Shown here: positions 8,108 to 17,100 of the stretch, one piece after another
How positions within the stretch are numbered: the stretch's first letter is position 1
Layout of the letters: each line of letters starts with the position of its first letter
Virus record (IMG/VR): IMGVR_UViG_3300028384_001500
Coordinates: 62,001-126,000 of that record
Origin: a virus
Strand: one strand, 5' to 3'
DNA: 64,000 nucleotides
Notes under the pieces: model-generated
Database searches by the model: none
What the model was told of the DNA's origin: nothing
Seen by the model: the letters and a program-made list of their open reading frames with translations, nothing else
Made by a program: the position numbers and the translations under genes

Positions 8108-8662
8108 TTACAACACTACTTCGATATCACTAGCGTCAATGCCTGTACTATATATTACTTTATCTCTACCTTCTAGTCCTTTAATCTCCATAAGAAACCA
8201 GAAACCTGCAACATTACCTTCCAGTGCTTTAACAATATCAGCAACTGCAACTGCCGTTCCACCTGTCGCTAGAACATCATCAACAATAAGAATGTTTTCA
8301 TCAGTCCTGATATCATCTTTGTGGATCTCAACTCTATCTTTGCCGTATTCTAGGCCATAATCTTGATGCACAACATCGCGAGGCAACTTTCCTGCTTTCC
8401 TAGCAAGTACTAGGGGTAAACCGGTTTCGTACGCAAGAAGTGATCCAAAGAGAAAACCTCGTGACTCTATTGCAACAATTTTGTCAAAGGCGCGGCCGCT
8501 GTTTTTAATAAAACGTGCTTGTGCCTTAATTAGATTTTTAAGCTCACTTTGATCTTGCAATAAGGGTGTAATATCTTTAAATGTAATTCCTGGCTTTGGA
8601 AAATCAGGTACATCAATAATTAGTTTTTGAATTCTTTTTAACATAAAATCGTATTCGCTCAT
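8108..8662 (-). CDS. apt: Adenine phosphoribosyltransferase
   Basis: 184 residues. N-terminal PDFPKPGITFKDITPLL is characteristic of APRT; the PRPP-binding motif ILIVDDVLATGGT is at about 124-136, with VAIESRGFLFG upstream. The enzyme makes AMP from adenine and PRPP. It could salvage adenine released from host nucleic acid or by ribosyl-transfer enzymes such as the deoxyribosyltransferase at 25.2 kb. It overlaps the next gene upstream by 4 nt (ATGA). Length and motifs match typical bacterial APRT. Confidence 0.93.
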   Translation of the reverse strand: MSEYDFMLKRIQKLIIDVPDFPKPGITFKDITPLLQDQSELKNLIKAQARFIKNSGRAFDKIVAIESRGFLFGSLLAYETGLPLVLARKAGKLPRDVVHQDYGLEYGKDRVEIHKDDIRTDENILIVDDVLATGGTAVAVADIVKALEGNVAGFWFLMEIKGLEGRDKVIYSTGIDASDIEVVL

Positions 8663-8892
8663 TTTTTCTTTTTCCTTCCTCGCTTTTTAGGTTGAGGTTT
8701 TACCTTTTTCTTTTCTGGTATTTTTATATGATTTTTATGGATTTCAAGGTGAAGACAAAAGTCTTTTCCCTCTGTTGTTGATTTAAAAACAATCCATCCT
8801 TCTGCATCACAAGAGATAACTTCGTGTTTTTTAAATCGCTTGCCAATTTTAACAGAAACTTTGTCACCTTTTTCTGGATAAACTAGTTTCAT
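8659..8892 (-). CDS. Small basic protein with AT-hook-like tail
   Basis: 77 residues. A beta-rich body (KGDKVSVKIGKRFKKHEVISC) is followed by a Lys/Pro-rich tail ending KKRGRKKKK, which contains the RGR core of an AT-hook. It overlaps its neighbours on both sides by 4 nt, so it is translationally coupled between dUTPase and APRT. A small nucleic-acid-binding protein is likely from composition, but no family is recognised. Confidence 0.55.
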   Translation of the reverse strand: MKLVYPEKGDKVSVKIGKRFKKHEVISCDAEGWIVFKSTTEGKDFCLHLEIHKNHIKIPEKKKVKPQPKKRGRKKKK

Positions 8893-9308
8893 TGCCCGGT
8901 GCTTCCGTATCCACCTGTACCACGTTCAGTTGGTGTTAACTCGTCTACCTCAACAAAGTCAATCCTAGGATAAGGCATAATAATTAACTGACCTATTCGA
9001 TCTCCAATTTGATATTCATTACGATTTGCAGACAAAGAAAACTTCATCATAATTTCGCCTCTGTATCCACTGTCAATTACTCCTACACAATTTGTTAGTG
9101 ACTGGCCAGTTTTGTACACAGATGATCGTGGAAAGAGTAAACCAACGTGCCATGGAGGTATTTCAACTGCTAATCCGGTGTGATATGTAAAACAACCATA
9201 TTGGTCTGTTGTTACATCTATTGCTGTTAGGTCCATTCCAGCGTCACCTCGTTTTGCGTATTTTGGAATAACTGCATCTTTGTGTAGTTTTTTAATGCTT
9301 ACTTTCAA
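8889..9308 (-). CDS. dut: dUTPase (trimeric), TTG start
   Basis: 139 residues, hydrolysing dUTP to dUMP. The conserved motifs are present in order: AGMDLTA, PRSSVYK, GVIDSGYRGEI, GDRIGQLII and the C-terminal GTGGYGSTG arm. The initiation codon is TTG at 9308-9306, with AGAGGAT upstream and no suitable in-frame ATG near the expected N-terminus (KVSIKKLHKDA). It begins one base after the stop of the 38-residue membrane peptide, suggesting translational coupling. Confidence 0.93.
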   Translation of the reverse strand: MKVSIKKLHKDAVIPKYAKRGDAGMDLTAIDVTTDQYGCFTYHTGLAVEIPPWHVGLLFPRSSVYKTGQSLTNCVGVIDSGYRGEIMMKFSLSANRNEYQIGDRIGQLIIMPYPRIDFVEVDELTPTERGTGGYGSTGQ

Positions 9309-9309
9309 T

Positions 9310-9426
9310 TTAATCCTCTAACTTGTATTTTTTAAAAACGTATTTGAACATGTATACCCAGATTAAAATACTAGGTACAGTTGTAAAAGGTACAATAATC
9401 TGGTACCACTCTTGCGATGCTGACAT
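9310..9426 (-). CDS. 38-residue single-TM membrane peptide
   Basis: Short gene read from the sequence: ATG at 9426-9424, stop TAA at 9312-9310, GGAG 5 nt before the start. The product begins MSASQEWYQIIVPFTT, has one transmembrane helix over residues ~10-30 (IIVPFTTVPSILIWVYM), and ends with a basic-acidic tail (KKYKLED). It fills the gap between the dUTPase and the gene at 9438-9680 exactly. Function unknown; the ribosome-binding site, spacing and clean TM profile support a real gene. Confidence 0.6.
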   Translation of the reverse strand: MSASQEWYQIIVPFTTVPSILIWVYMFKYVFKKYKLED

Positions 9427-9437
9427 TATAACTCCTG

Positions 9438-9680
9438 TTATCTTTTGAGATCTGATTGAATAAATCTATCTACTAATACCCATTTGTTTTCTGACAAAAA
9501 ATCTCTTCTGTATAAATCTCCTTTTTCATCATATGCGTAGCCAAGAAAATTTGAGAAATTTCTTTTTTTATAATCTATCCATCTTTGCAAATAAGGTTTA
9601 TTTACCATGTTCTCTTCTTTTTTAGACAAATAGTCTTTTAAAGAATTGTCTGTAATAGGTTTAAGTTGATCTGAATTCAT
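9438..9680 (-). CDS. Small hypothetical protein
   Basis: 80 residues, charged and aromatic-rich (RWIDYKKRNFSNFLGYAYDEKG), beginning MNSDQLKPITDN. No membrane segment, signal or known motif. It lies 8 nt downstream of the kinase gene and 11 nt upstream of the membrane peptide, in the same operon. Confidence 0.5.
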   Translation of the reverse strand: MNSDQLKPITDNSLKDYLSKKEENMVNKPYLQRWIDYKKRNFSNFLGYAYDEKGDLYRRDFLSENKWVLVDRFIQSDLKR

Positions 9681-9688
9681 TGTTACTC

Positions 9689-10600
9689 CTAAATAATATG
9701 TCCTGAATTAATTTTAATTTCTATTTTGCAATAATCACCTTGACGGTCACATTTAAAATATCGAAAAACTTCTGCTGTAAGATGTTTAATAAAGTTAAGA
9801 TCATATGACAGTGTTTCTTTCACATTTGATGATCGTAAAAAGAACTTTGCGTCCATGTGGCCATCACGAACTAAAAAATGAGCAAGGCTAATACAAGAAT
9901 TATCAGTGTAAATATATCTTCTCGAGTCCAACCCTTCTGCTCTTTCGTACTCATTTTCACCTCGCATTTCTGCTTTAATTTTATTAAATACTGCATTTTC
10001 AATTTTTCGGTAGTATTCTTTTTCTTTGTGGTAGTTTAACATTGTTTTGTTGACGTCGGAAAAATCGCCTGTATCATAATGAACAAAATTAAGGCCTAGT
10101 ACTTCGTTGCCGCTTTTAAGGGCTGCCATTTGTGTTGCTGCGTTACTGAGGTTGGCCATAGAATCATTTTCCAGTTTATAATACTGGTTTACTAAGTCTT
10201 TGACTAACTGTTTATCCACAACCTTACCAATAACTGTCACATTAGGATAATTGCCAAATTCATCAGCAGCCTCTTGAAAAAGATCGTATATTTTTCTAAG
10301 ACTAGTGATGTTTTGAATTGGATCACCTCGTTTTTGAAAACGATCAACAATTACCTTCCATTCAGGCAAGCAGATAATTGTTTGGTTGTTTAAGTTGTGT
10401 AATTCTCGTTTTAATTGTTCAACGTGATTAAAAGTGTCGCGACCGTAATAACGAGCGTGAATAAGCATAGAAAGTGCAGATCGATCTTGAATATTCCACT
10501 TATATCCTGTTTCTTTATGAATCATTTCATAAAGAGTTGTTTTTCCACTACAATCAGGGCCTTCAATAAAAATATAATCAATTGGTGTGCTGTGTGACAT
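9689..10600 (-). CDS. Nucleotide kinase fused to thymidylate-synthase-like C-terminal half
   Basis: 303 residues. The N-terminal part has a P-loop GPDCSGKT (14-21) and the layout of thymidylate/deoxynucleotide kinases. From ~165 the sequence aligns without gaps to the core of ThyA-type synthases: Cys236 sits at the catalytic Cys, VRDGHMD and RSSNV follow (Arg256-Ser257), then SYDLNF, and the end GDYCKIEIKINSGHI mirrors the ThyA Gly-Asp-Phe...His-Leu-Tyr segment. Two changes stand out: the ThyA RSxD Asp is Asn259, and the Asn that selects dUMP (Asn177 in E. coli) is Asp267. Asp at that site is known in dCMP hydroxymethylase. The N-terminal third of a full synthase is missing, so activity is uncertain. 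Confidence 0.65.
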   Translation of the reverse strand: MSHSTPIDYIFIEGPDCSGKTTLYEMIHKETGYKWNIQDRSALSMLIHARYYGRDTFNHVEQLKRELHNLNNQTIICLPEWKVIVDRFQKRGDPIQNITSLRKIYDLFQEAADEFGNYPNVTVIGKVVDKQLVKDLVNQYYKLENDSMANLSNAATQMAALKSGNEVLGLNFVHYDTGDFSDVNKTMLNYHKEKEYYRKIENAVFNKIKAEMRGENEYERAEGLDSRRYIYTDNSCISLAHFLVRDGHMDAKFFLRSSNVKETLSYDLNFIKHLTAEVFRYFKCDRQGDYCKIEIKINSGHII

Positions 10601-10644
10601 TTATTACCTCATTTATATAGTATTATATTTTAAAGGCAATAAAT
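10599..10644 (-). promoter_or_regulatory. SD-occluding hairpin before the kinase/TS-like gene
   Basis: On the minus strand ATTTATTGCCT (10644-10634) can pair with AGGTAATAAAT (10609-10599), 11 pairs with one G-U. This buries the GAGG Shine-Dalgarno (10610-10607) and part of the ATG at 10600. The loop contains a TATAAT box. A transcript arriving from upstream would fold, while one started from the local promoter would lack the 5' arm. Confidence 0.5.
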
Positions 10645-10650
10645 TTACAT
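10622..10650 (-). promoter_or_regulatory. Candidate promoter, AAATGTAA box plus TATAAT
   Basis: Minus-strand ATGTAA (10650-10645, within TTAAATGTAAA) is separated by exactly 17 nt from TATAAT (10627-10622). It would start transcription a short distance upstream of the ATG at 10600. The upstream box is not a sigma-70 TTGACA; it recurs before several other genes here. Confidence 0.45.
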
Positions 10651-10654
10651 TTAA

Positions 10655-11590
10655 TTAAGCAGGAGGAGTACCTCTTAACCAGAAATATAGATCTTTTATA
10701 AAATCTTTAATGTTAGAACTTCCGCCCGGGCCTTTTTTAAGTACTTCTTTTTTAACGAGACGATAGCTACCGTCGCTTTTTTTAACAAGTTGTTCAATAG
10801 TATGCCTTGAACCGTCTTTTCTAATTACATACCTTATCGATCCTTTTCTACCTGCTACATCTTTTAATACATCCCATTCCATCACCGGATCTAAGCCGTC
10901 GTAAGTTAGATCAAATTTACTAGCTATGTCAGGGCTTAGATCAGCCAGATGATCATCAGCAACTCTTAAAAGTTCATCAACAGCTGATTCAGTAGGAGAG
11001 ATAAATGGGTCAAAGACACCTGCAGCTCCGGCAGCAGCAGTTCCGGCTAACATGTTCTTAAGAAGGTCGCGACGGCTTAAATTCATTGACAGATTGGTCA
11101 CGTCAATTGTATTTCCATCGTCTTCGTCAGGCGTCATTTCTATGCTAGGATAGTTGGTTGGTCCTGGCAAAGCATGCATATTTTTTCCTTTACTCGGGCT
11201 TTGAGATTTAGATGAAGCTGGTACTATTTCTTTTTTTGCTGTGGGCTGAAACTGATCTTCCCAGGATCTTTTTTTGTTTGGATCTGCAGATGCGTATTCA
11301 GAACTTCTTCTGTTTATCTTGACCTTTAGCGGTTCGATTGGAGGTACAGACATACCGGCTTCCTTTGCAGCAATTCTTTTTTGTGTTTCTTCTTTGACTT
11401 GCTGAAGGAATATTTGATACATTCTATCGTAATCGTCTAGATCTTTTGCTTGTGCTGCTAACAGTTCAAACTCTTCACCTAGCTCTAACTCTACTTGCAT
11501 TCTAATTAACTCTTTTTCTGATTTGGATAAGCGGGCTTCGTTCAGTATGTTTTTGATTATTTTTTTTAATTTATGCTTCGTTAGTTTCAT
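10655..11590 (-). CDS. Leader-bearing protein with internal Tat-like motif
   Basis: 311 residues. The leader MKLTKHKLKKIIKNILNEA has L-N-E at 16-18 followed by Ala19. Residues 20-75 are a charged helix; 76-165 are low-complexity Ser/Pro/Lys, probably disordered. At 172-178 the sequence reads SRRDLLK, followed by NMLAGTAAAGAAG. This is a twin-arginine signal (S/T-R-R-x-x-L-K plus hydrophobic Ala/Gly stretch) placed in the middle of the protein. The C-terminal 110 residues are mixed alpha/beta with no family recognised. No Shine-Dalgarno precedes the internal Met169, so separate initiation there is unlikely. A processed form could expose the motif, but this is speculation. Confidence 0.6.
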   Translation of the reverse strand: MKLTKHKLKKIIKNILNEARLSKSEKELIRMQVELELGEEFELLAAQAKDLDDYDRMYQIFLQQVKEETQKRIAAKEAGMSVPPIEPLKVKINRRSSEYASADPNKKRSWEDQFQPTAKKEIVPASSKSQSPSKGKNMHALPGPTNYPSIEMTPDEDDGNTIDVTNLSMNLSRRDLLKNMLAGTAAAGAAGVFDPFISPTESAVDELLRVADDHLADLSPDIASKFDLTYDGLDPVMEWDVLKDVAGRKGSIRYVIRKDGSRHTIEQLVKKSDGSYRLVKKEVLKKGPGGSSNIKDFIKDLYFWLRGTPPA

Positions 11591-11625
11591 TTTTCTATAT
11601 TTTGTTTATTCTTTAATCTTAGCGA

Positions 11626-14073
11626 TCAAATAAGAAAGTCATTATAAGCTTCTGGCCATGGGACGTTGTTTGCTAGCGAATAGCTTTGCCATCTGAGCTT
11701 CCCGTCAATCACATACTTTACAATTTCATAAAGAGACAAGGCCCAACCGTATGTTTCAGGGTTATTCATTTCAGGTTGATCTTCATATTCTTGTAAGTAA
11801 GCAATTATTTCTGCCATATAGTCGTGAATATTATTAATTGTCCTATATCCTCTTTCGTATAATTTTACTATTTTTGCATGCTCTATTCCCATTTCAGATG
11901 CCGGCATCATAGCTTCCATCCATTGATCTTGAAAAATTTCTTGTAAATCAACGACACTATTTCGATCAACAAATATAGAGATATTTTCAGCTAGCCTTTT
12001 TGTCTTTCCTGCTTGGGCTTTATATGATTGAAAGTTTGGTCCTTTAATTAACGGATCTTCTCGCAACTTAAATATGACTGATGCAGCATTAACTCTAGGT
12101 GTTGTTCTAAAGTCTAGCATACCGTTTCTATAATTTTGTGGGTTTAATAAGATTTCTCTGTGTATTGCTCTTTCGTACACTTTGATTGGATAAATTGGAT
12201 CAAGATGTATTTTGCTGCCAAAATAATAAAACGAATTAAGTTCAGCAGCAGAATCAAGATATTTTAAAAATGTACTAGGTAATTTTTCTTCTATCATTGC
12301 AAACGTTTTGTTATCAGCATACGTCGCAAATGTACTTATTAGCTTATCATGTTTTCCTTGTATTTCGCCAAATTCGTTAGACACGACATTTCCTTGACCT
12401 GGTAGAGTACGCATTTGATAGTTAAAACTGCCGTGGAATTCTCTTAATTTTAAATCTTCAGGGCAATTTGGATGTGTTGTTAAGACAAGTGTATGCCGTC
12501 TAGCATTATCGGCGTCTCTTTGACTGTTAAAAAGTTCATATAACGCTGTTATATGTTCAGGTGTTAAGCCGGGGTGTCGAATAATTCTTGTAAAATAGTA
12601 GTCTCGAGGTGGATTAGGATCGTTCCATTCATTACCAGAAATTACGTTATTTGTGACAATATCTTCAACCATTTCATTGAATAGCTCAGGCGTAGGTTCT
12701 CGTTTATAAATTTGAATCCCATAGTACTGGTTCATATCCAAAGTGTTTGTTGTGTCAATAAAGTTATGTAATATTCCCGAAGGTATTTTTCCGCCATTTT
12801 TTGCCTTTTCTGATCTATACACTTTTGTCATAAAATCAGGAGGTAAAGGTAGAATTGACTTAATTAACGCGTCAAAAGGAACATGTTCTATTGCGACTGC
12901 TGCTACTTCTGGCCGTGCTGAATTTCTAAAACTTATCGGGTGTCTGTAAACTGCCCGCTCAGGATCTTTGACCATTTCAATAAAAATGTCAACGTTCGAA
13001 GAATATTGACATATACCTCTAACTTGCTCTGCAAATAAATTTAAATCTTCCGGAGAAGTAGCAGCTGCTCTTAAGTCTCTATATTGATCAAGCGTTAATG
13101 ACTTATAATAAGCAATTATATCTACTGTCTTTCTACTAGGTTTTTTAACATCAGCCTCAATCAAATCATAAAGTCTTTGTCCTATGTGTCTAATAATTGT
13201 TTCTTTTGATGCTGGTTTGTTGTCACCGTTAACTGTCGCATGCCCATCACTGCGCAATTCAACGTGATCACCCTGTTTGACAAAACTTAGACAAAATTTT
13301 CGCTCTGGAGCGCGTGGGTTATAGTCGCCAACACGAGTTAGATAATACATATGCAAGTTCATTTTTTTGTGATAGTTAAGGAACATATTTCCACTTCCAT
13401 CGACTGTTGTGCACCATGTCATATTACCTAGCTGTGCTTTATCAATAGGTGAGTTAGGGTTAAGATAATTATAGTTTGGCCCCATACGCCCTAATGATAT
13501 TGATCCTTTATAGGTTTTAGGATAAGCAACAAAGTAAGGATTAGAGCTAGATGGCATAGCAATAACTTCAAACTCTGATGTTTGACCATTAACACCGTCA
13601 GCGATTACTTGGTTAAGTACATCAGTTCTTTTACCTACTCCTGATCCACTTTCTATATATTCCATTGCTTCATTGTATGTTAAAGTTGTGTTGTCAGGTT
13701 GTACTACATCGATCTTTGGTAGAAGATCAATAAACTGATTTGCAGTCCCTCTAACAGGACGTGGCGGTAATTCACCTCGTCGAGCATTATTAATAATCTT
13801 ATTTAAGATATCTTTACCACCTTGGGCTATATCTCTAAGACTATGTCCTTGACCACCGTCATTAAGTGTATTGAAAAGTATTTTTGCCATGATCGGATCG
13901 TTAAACGGAGGTTTCCAGTCATTTCCAAAAACATACATTTTAAAGTCTTGATCACTAATAATTCCCCTTTGGATAAATTGATTAAATGACCTTTTCTTTA
14001 TTTCAGTAAGAAGACTAGCCTCTTTTAGATAATTTTCAATTATCAAAGACAGTTGTTTGCGTGTTACTTTCAC
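11626..14073 (-). CDS. Large leader-bearing protein with WCT motif
   Basis: 815 residues. The leader MKVTRKQLSLIIENYLKEA has L-K-E at 16-18 and Ala19, the same register as three other tagged proteins. Near residue 220 there is a distinctive GNMTWCTTVDGSGNMF with a following Tyr-His. This Trp-Cys-Thr...Asn-x-Phe signature occurs, as far as I recall, in uncharacterised proteins of large phages. The C-terminal two-thirds is helical with repeated proline-initiated segments (for example HPGLTPEHITALYELF and HPNCPEDLKLREF), suggesting helical repeats. No enzyme motif is certain. Size, leader and location favour an internal virion protein. Confidence 0.6.
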   Translation of the reverse strand: MKVTRKQLSLIIENYLKEASLLTEIKKRSFNQFIQRGIISDQDFKMYVFGNDWKPPFNDPIMAKILFNTLNDGGQGHSLRDIAQGGKDILNKIINNARRGELPPRPVRGTANQFIDLLPKIDVVQPDNTTLTYNEAMEYIESGSGVGKRTDVLNQVIADGVNGQTSEFEVIAMPSSSNPYFVAYPKTYKGSISLGRMGPNYNYLNPNSPIDKAQLGNMTWCTTVDGSGNMFLNYHKKMNLHMYYLTRVGDYNPRAPERKFCLSFVKQGDHVELRSDGHATVNGDNKPASKETIIRHIGQRLYDLIEADVKKPSRKTVDIIAYYKSLTLDQYRDLRAAATSPEDLNLFAEQVRGICQYSSNVDIFIEMVKDPERAVYRHPISFRNSARPEVAAVAIEHVPFDALIKSILPLPPDFMTKVYRSEKAKNGGKIPSGILHNFIDTTNTLDMNQYYGIQIYKREPTPELFNEMVEDIVTNNVISGNEWNDPNPPRDYYFTRIIRHPGLTPEHITALYELFNSQRDADNARRHTLVLTTHPNCPEDLKLREFHGSFNYQMRTLPGQGNVVSNEFGEIQGKHDKLISTFATYADNKTFAMIEEKLPSTFLKYLDSAAELNSFYYFGSKIHLDPIYPIKVYERAIHREILLNPQNYRNGMLDFRTTPRVNAASVIFKLREDPLIKGPNFQSYKAQAGKTKRLAENISIFVDRNSVVDLQEIFQDQWMEAMMPASEMGIEHAKIVKLYERGYRTINNIHDYMAEIIAYLQEYEDQPEMNNPETYGWALSLYEIVKYVIDGKLRWQSYSLANNVPWPEAYNDFLI

Positions 14074-14100
14074 TTACTTCTCCAAATATATTATATATAT

Positions 14101-17100
14101 TTAATCAGTTACTAAAGGTCTTACTTTTCTTGAACTAGTGCTAGCACCCCAATTAGGATCGTTAGATGCGTCAGTTAACCATATTGAATACGGCACCATT
14201 GTTTCAGGTTTCTCGCCCCACATTCTTAACCAGCCTGTGTTGTTTTCATAGTCTGTAATTTTAAGTCGATAAAAAGTCTTTTTATTCTTAGTTGTCTTTT
14301 TAATCATGTCAACAATACAACACCAAGCAATGCATTTTTCACCAGGTAACATTTTAAGAACTGACTTAACGCCTGCTGATTGTATTTTTTCCATCATATC
14401 ATCTGGGAAAGCAAGATCATCACGTGTTGCTGAACAAAGATCTTGATACATTGTTAACTTGTCAATTCTACCCCAGTCTTCAATGTCTTTTGTTTGATCA
14501 ATAAGAATAGGCAGGATAGGGTCAGCATCTTTTTTCTTTGCTTGCCGGAGTGTCATACCATACTTTGACTTTTTAAGTGTGTTATAATTTTCAATAATAA
14601 TTTCGTAAAGCTGTTTATGATTATTGATTGTTCCATCCCACATTTCTTGCAGGCCATTAAATGCCTCAACTTGACATAGAGATGCAAAACCGGTTTTGTT
14701 AAGTTTAGAGTGACGCCATTTACCTTCATCATTGAACAACATGTCAGCAACTGATTTATATGGCCTGTTTTGCATAATTTCAACAACTGCTGTTTTACCT
14801 ACACCTTTGATTGATGTTAAGGGTGGTATAAAGGCTTTTTTCTTATCAGACCATTGCCAATATGTACCTGATTCGTTAACATCTGGCAATTCAACACGGT
14901 AACCCATTTCTTTAATTTCAGCAATTGCCTTGGTTAATGCGTTAGGGTTATTGTTTTCTGACTCAAGAATAGTACCTAACCAGTCTGTTTCGTAGTAAGT
15001 ATGCAACCATGCTGCGTAATACGAACCGATTGCATATGCGACAGCATGCGACTTATTAAAACCATAAACTGAGAAGAATTCAATACGCTCCCATAGTTCT
15101 TGCGAGACATGCTCTGGCACACCATTAATTTCTTTCGCACCGGTTACAAACTTAATGCGTGCAGCTTCACGTTCATCACCTTTCTTACCCATTGTATCGA
15201 GAGATTTTTTAACCAAGGTTTTACGAAGTTTATCTGACTCAGCTGGTGTGAAACCGCCTAACTTTTGTGCAAGAAGCATAAACTGTTCTTGAAAGGTAAC
15301 ATGACCAAACGTCGGTCCAAGAATATCCTTAATGATAGGATGATCATAGTGGATTTCATCAGCACGCATTTTATCTTTTACATATTTCTTGTGCACGTTT
15401 GCTCGAAGTGGACCTGGTCGATAAATAGCTGTAAGTGCGGCTAATTCAATAATTGTTGTTGGTTTAGCATCTTCACAAAAGCGACGAGCACCTTCAGCAG
15501 TAAATTGAAAAACACCTACCTTGCGACGCTGATGGTATACATGTTTCCAAACCTCAGGATCGTCTTGTTCTACATAACGACAATTTAGATGCTTATCAAA
15601 CCAATCACGAATTTCTAGAAATGTAGGTTCTTTACCTGTTTCACGCGTCAAAATACGCTTAATGCAGTTTTCAACGTCTTTAAGTAGTGTTAAGCCAAGA
15701 AAGTCAAACTTAATAAACCCGTTATCTTCAAGATTACGAAAGTTCATACCTTCTGTCCACGGTGTTTGTAGTTCACCTCGCACACCAATAATAGGCATGC
15801 CGCGAGCTAAATCATCAGCTGGGCCAATAATAACACCACCTGCGTGTCGACCAATCGATCGATTTTGCATGAATAGTGCTTCGATATGATCCTTTACTTT
15901 TGGGTATTTTTCCATAAAAGAGCGGTAACCTTTTGAATATGTCATGCAGTCTTCGTGTTTAAGAACAAATACAGACTTTTCAGTATTTTCATCACGAGCT
16001 TGAGACATCACCTCATCTTGTAAAGGGCCGGTCATTTTATTTACTTCAGCAAAGTCGACACCGTAAAACTTAGCGATATCTTTAACAAGTGATTTAAGCT
16101 TAAGTGTGTTAAAGTTGGAGACAGGAATTACAGCTTCATCGCCATATAGTTCACGGGCAGCGTTAATTAGCGCATCACGATCACCAGCATCAGAGTCGAT
16201 ATCGGGCCACGAAGTACGATGTCGACCTAGAAAACGCTCCCATAGCAAATCATATTTAAGTGGATCAACTTGGGTAATCCCTAATAAGTAATTTACTAAT
16301 GAGCCTCCACCAGAGCCACGGGCTGCGCCAAATAGAGTATGATCTGCTGCCTTATGAAAGACTTCATTCATTACTAAGAAGTAGTTTTCGAATCCGAGGA
16401 ACTTGATGTCTTCGAGCTCGTGTTTTGCTCGTTCAACGTATTCAGTTTTTGTATGAAGGCCTTCTTTAACAAGTGCTTGTTTGACTTTTTGCGCCAGCTG
16501 TTGAAAAGCAGTTTGATTAGGGTTGTTGAAATCGGGAAGCTTAACAGAAGTATCAATCCAACAGTCTTCACACTTTTGCCATGCAATATCATGTGTAATT
16601 TCAATCGATCTTTTAATTGTTTCTTCATATCCTTCGTATGTTTCTTTATATTCGTCATAATGTCGTGTAAATTCATCCCACATCTGTGTTGCGTTCTTTG
16701 GATAAAGCTCACATTTTAGATCTTCAAACTCTGGTAACGGACTTGGGTCGTTACCCATCCACCCTAATTTTTTATAAAGTTCTCTTGCCTCCCATTTATC
16801 AGGTGAATAATAGTGTGAGTCTGGCGTGGATATCAGCTGTAAACCTGTTTGATCAGCATGCCGCAAGAGATGATGATTAACAAGGTGCTGCTGTTTAAGT
16901 CGATTAAATTGCAACTCTAAGTAGAAGTTATCTTCACCTACAGCGTCAACAAATCGCTCAGATAAGTATGACAGTTCTTGCTGAATTTGCTCGTCTGATA
17001 TTTTTAAAGCATTACCACGCATAATACGATTAGAATATATTCCACCTAGACAGGCTGTAGAAACATTGAGCCCTTTACCGTATTGTCTAAGCAGGTCAAA

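Noticed and set aside
16374-16712. Alternative minus-strand frame inside dnaE
   Set aside because: Embedded in conserved polymerase sequence; Lys/His/Met composition is a frame artefact.
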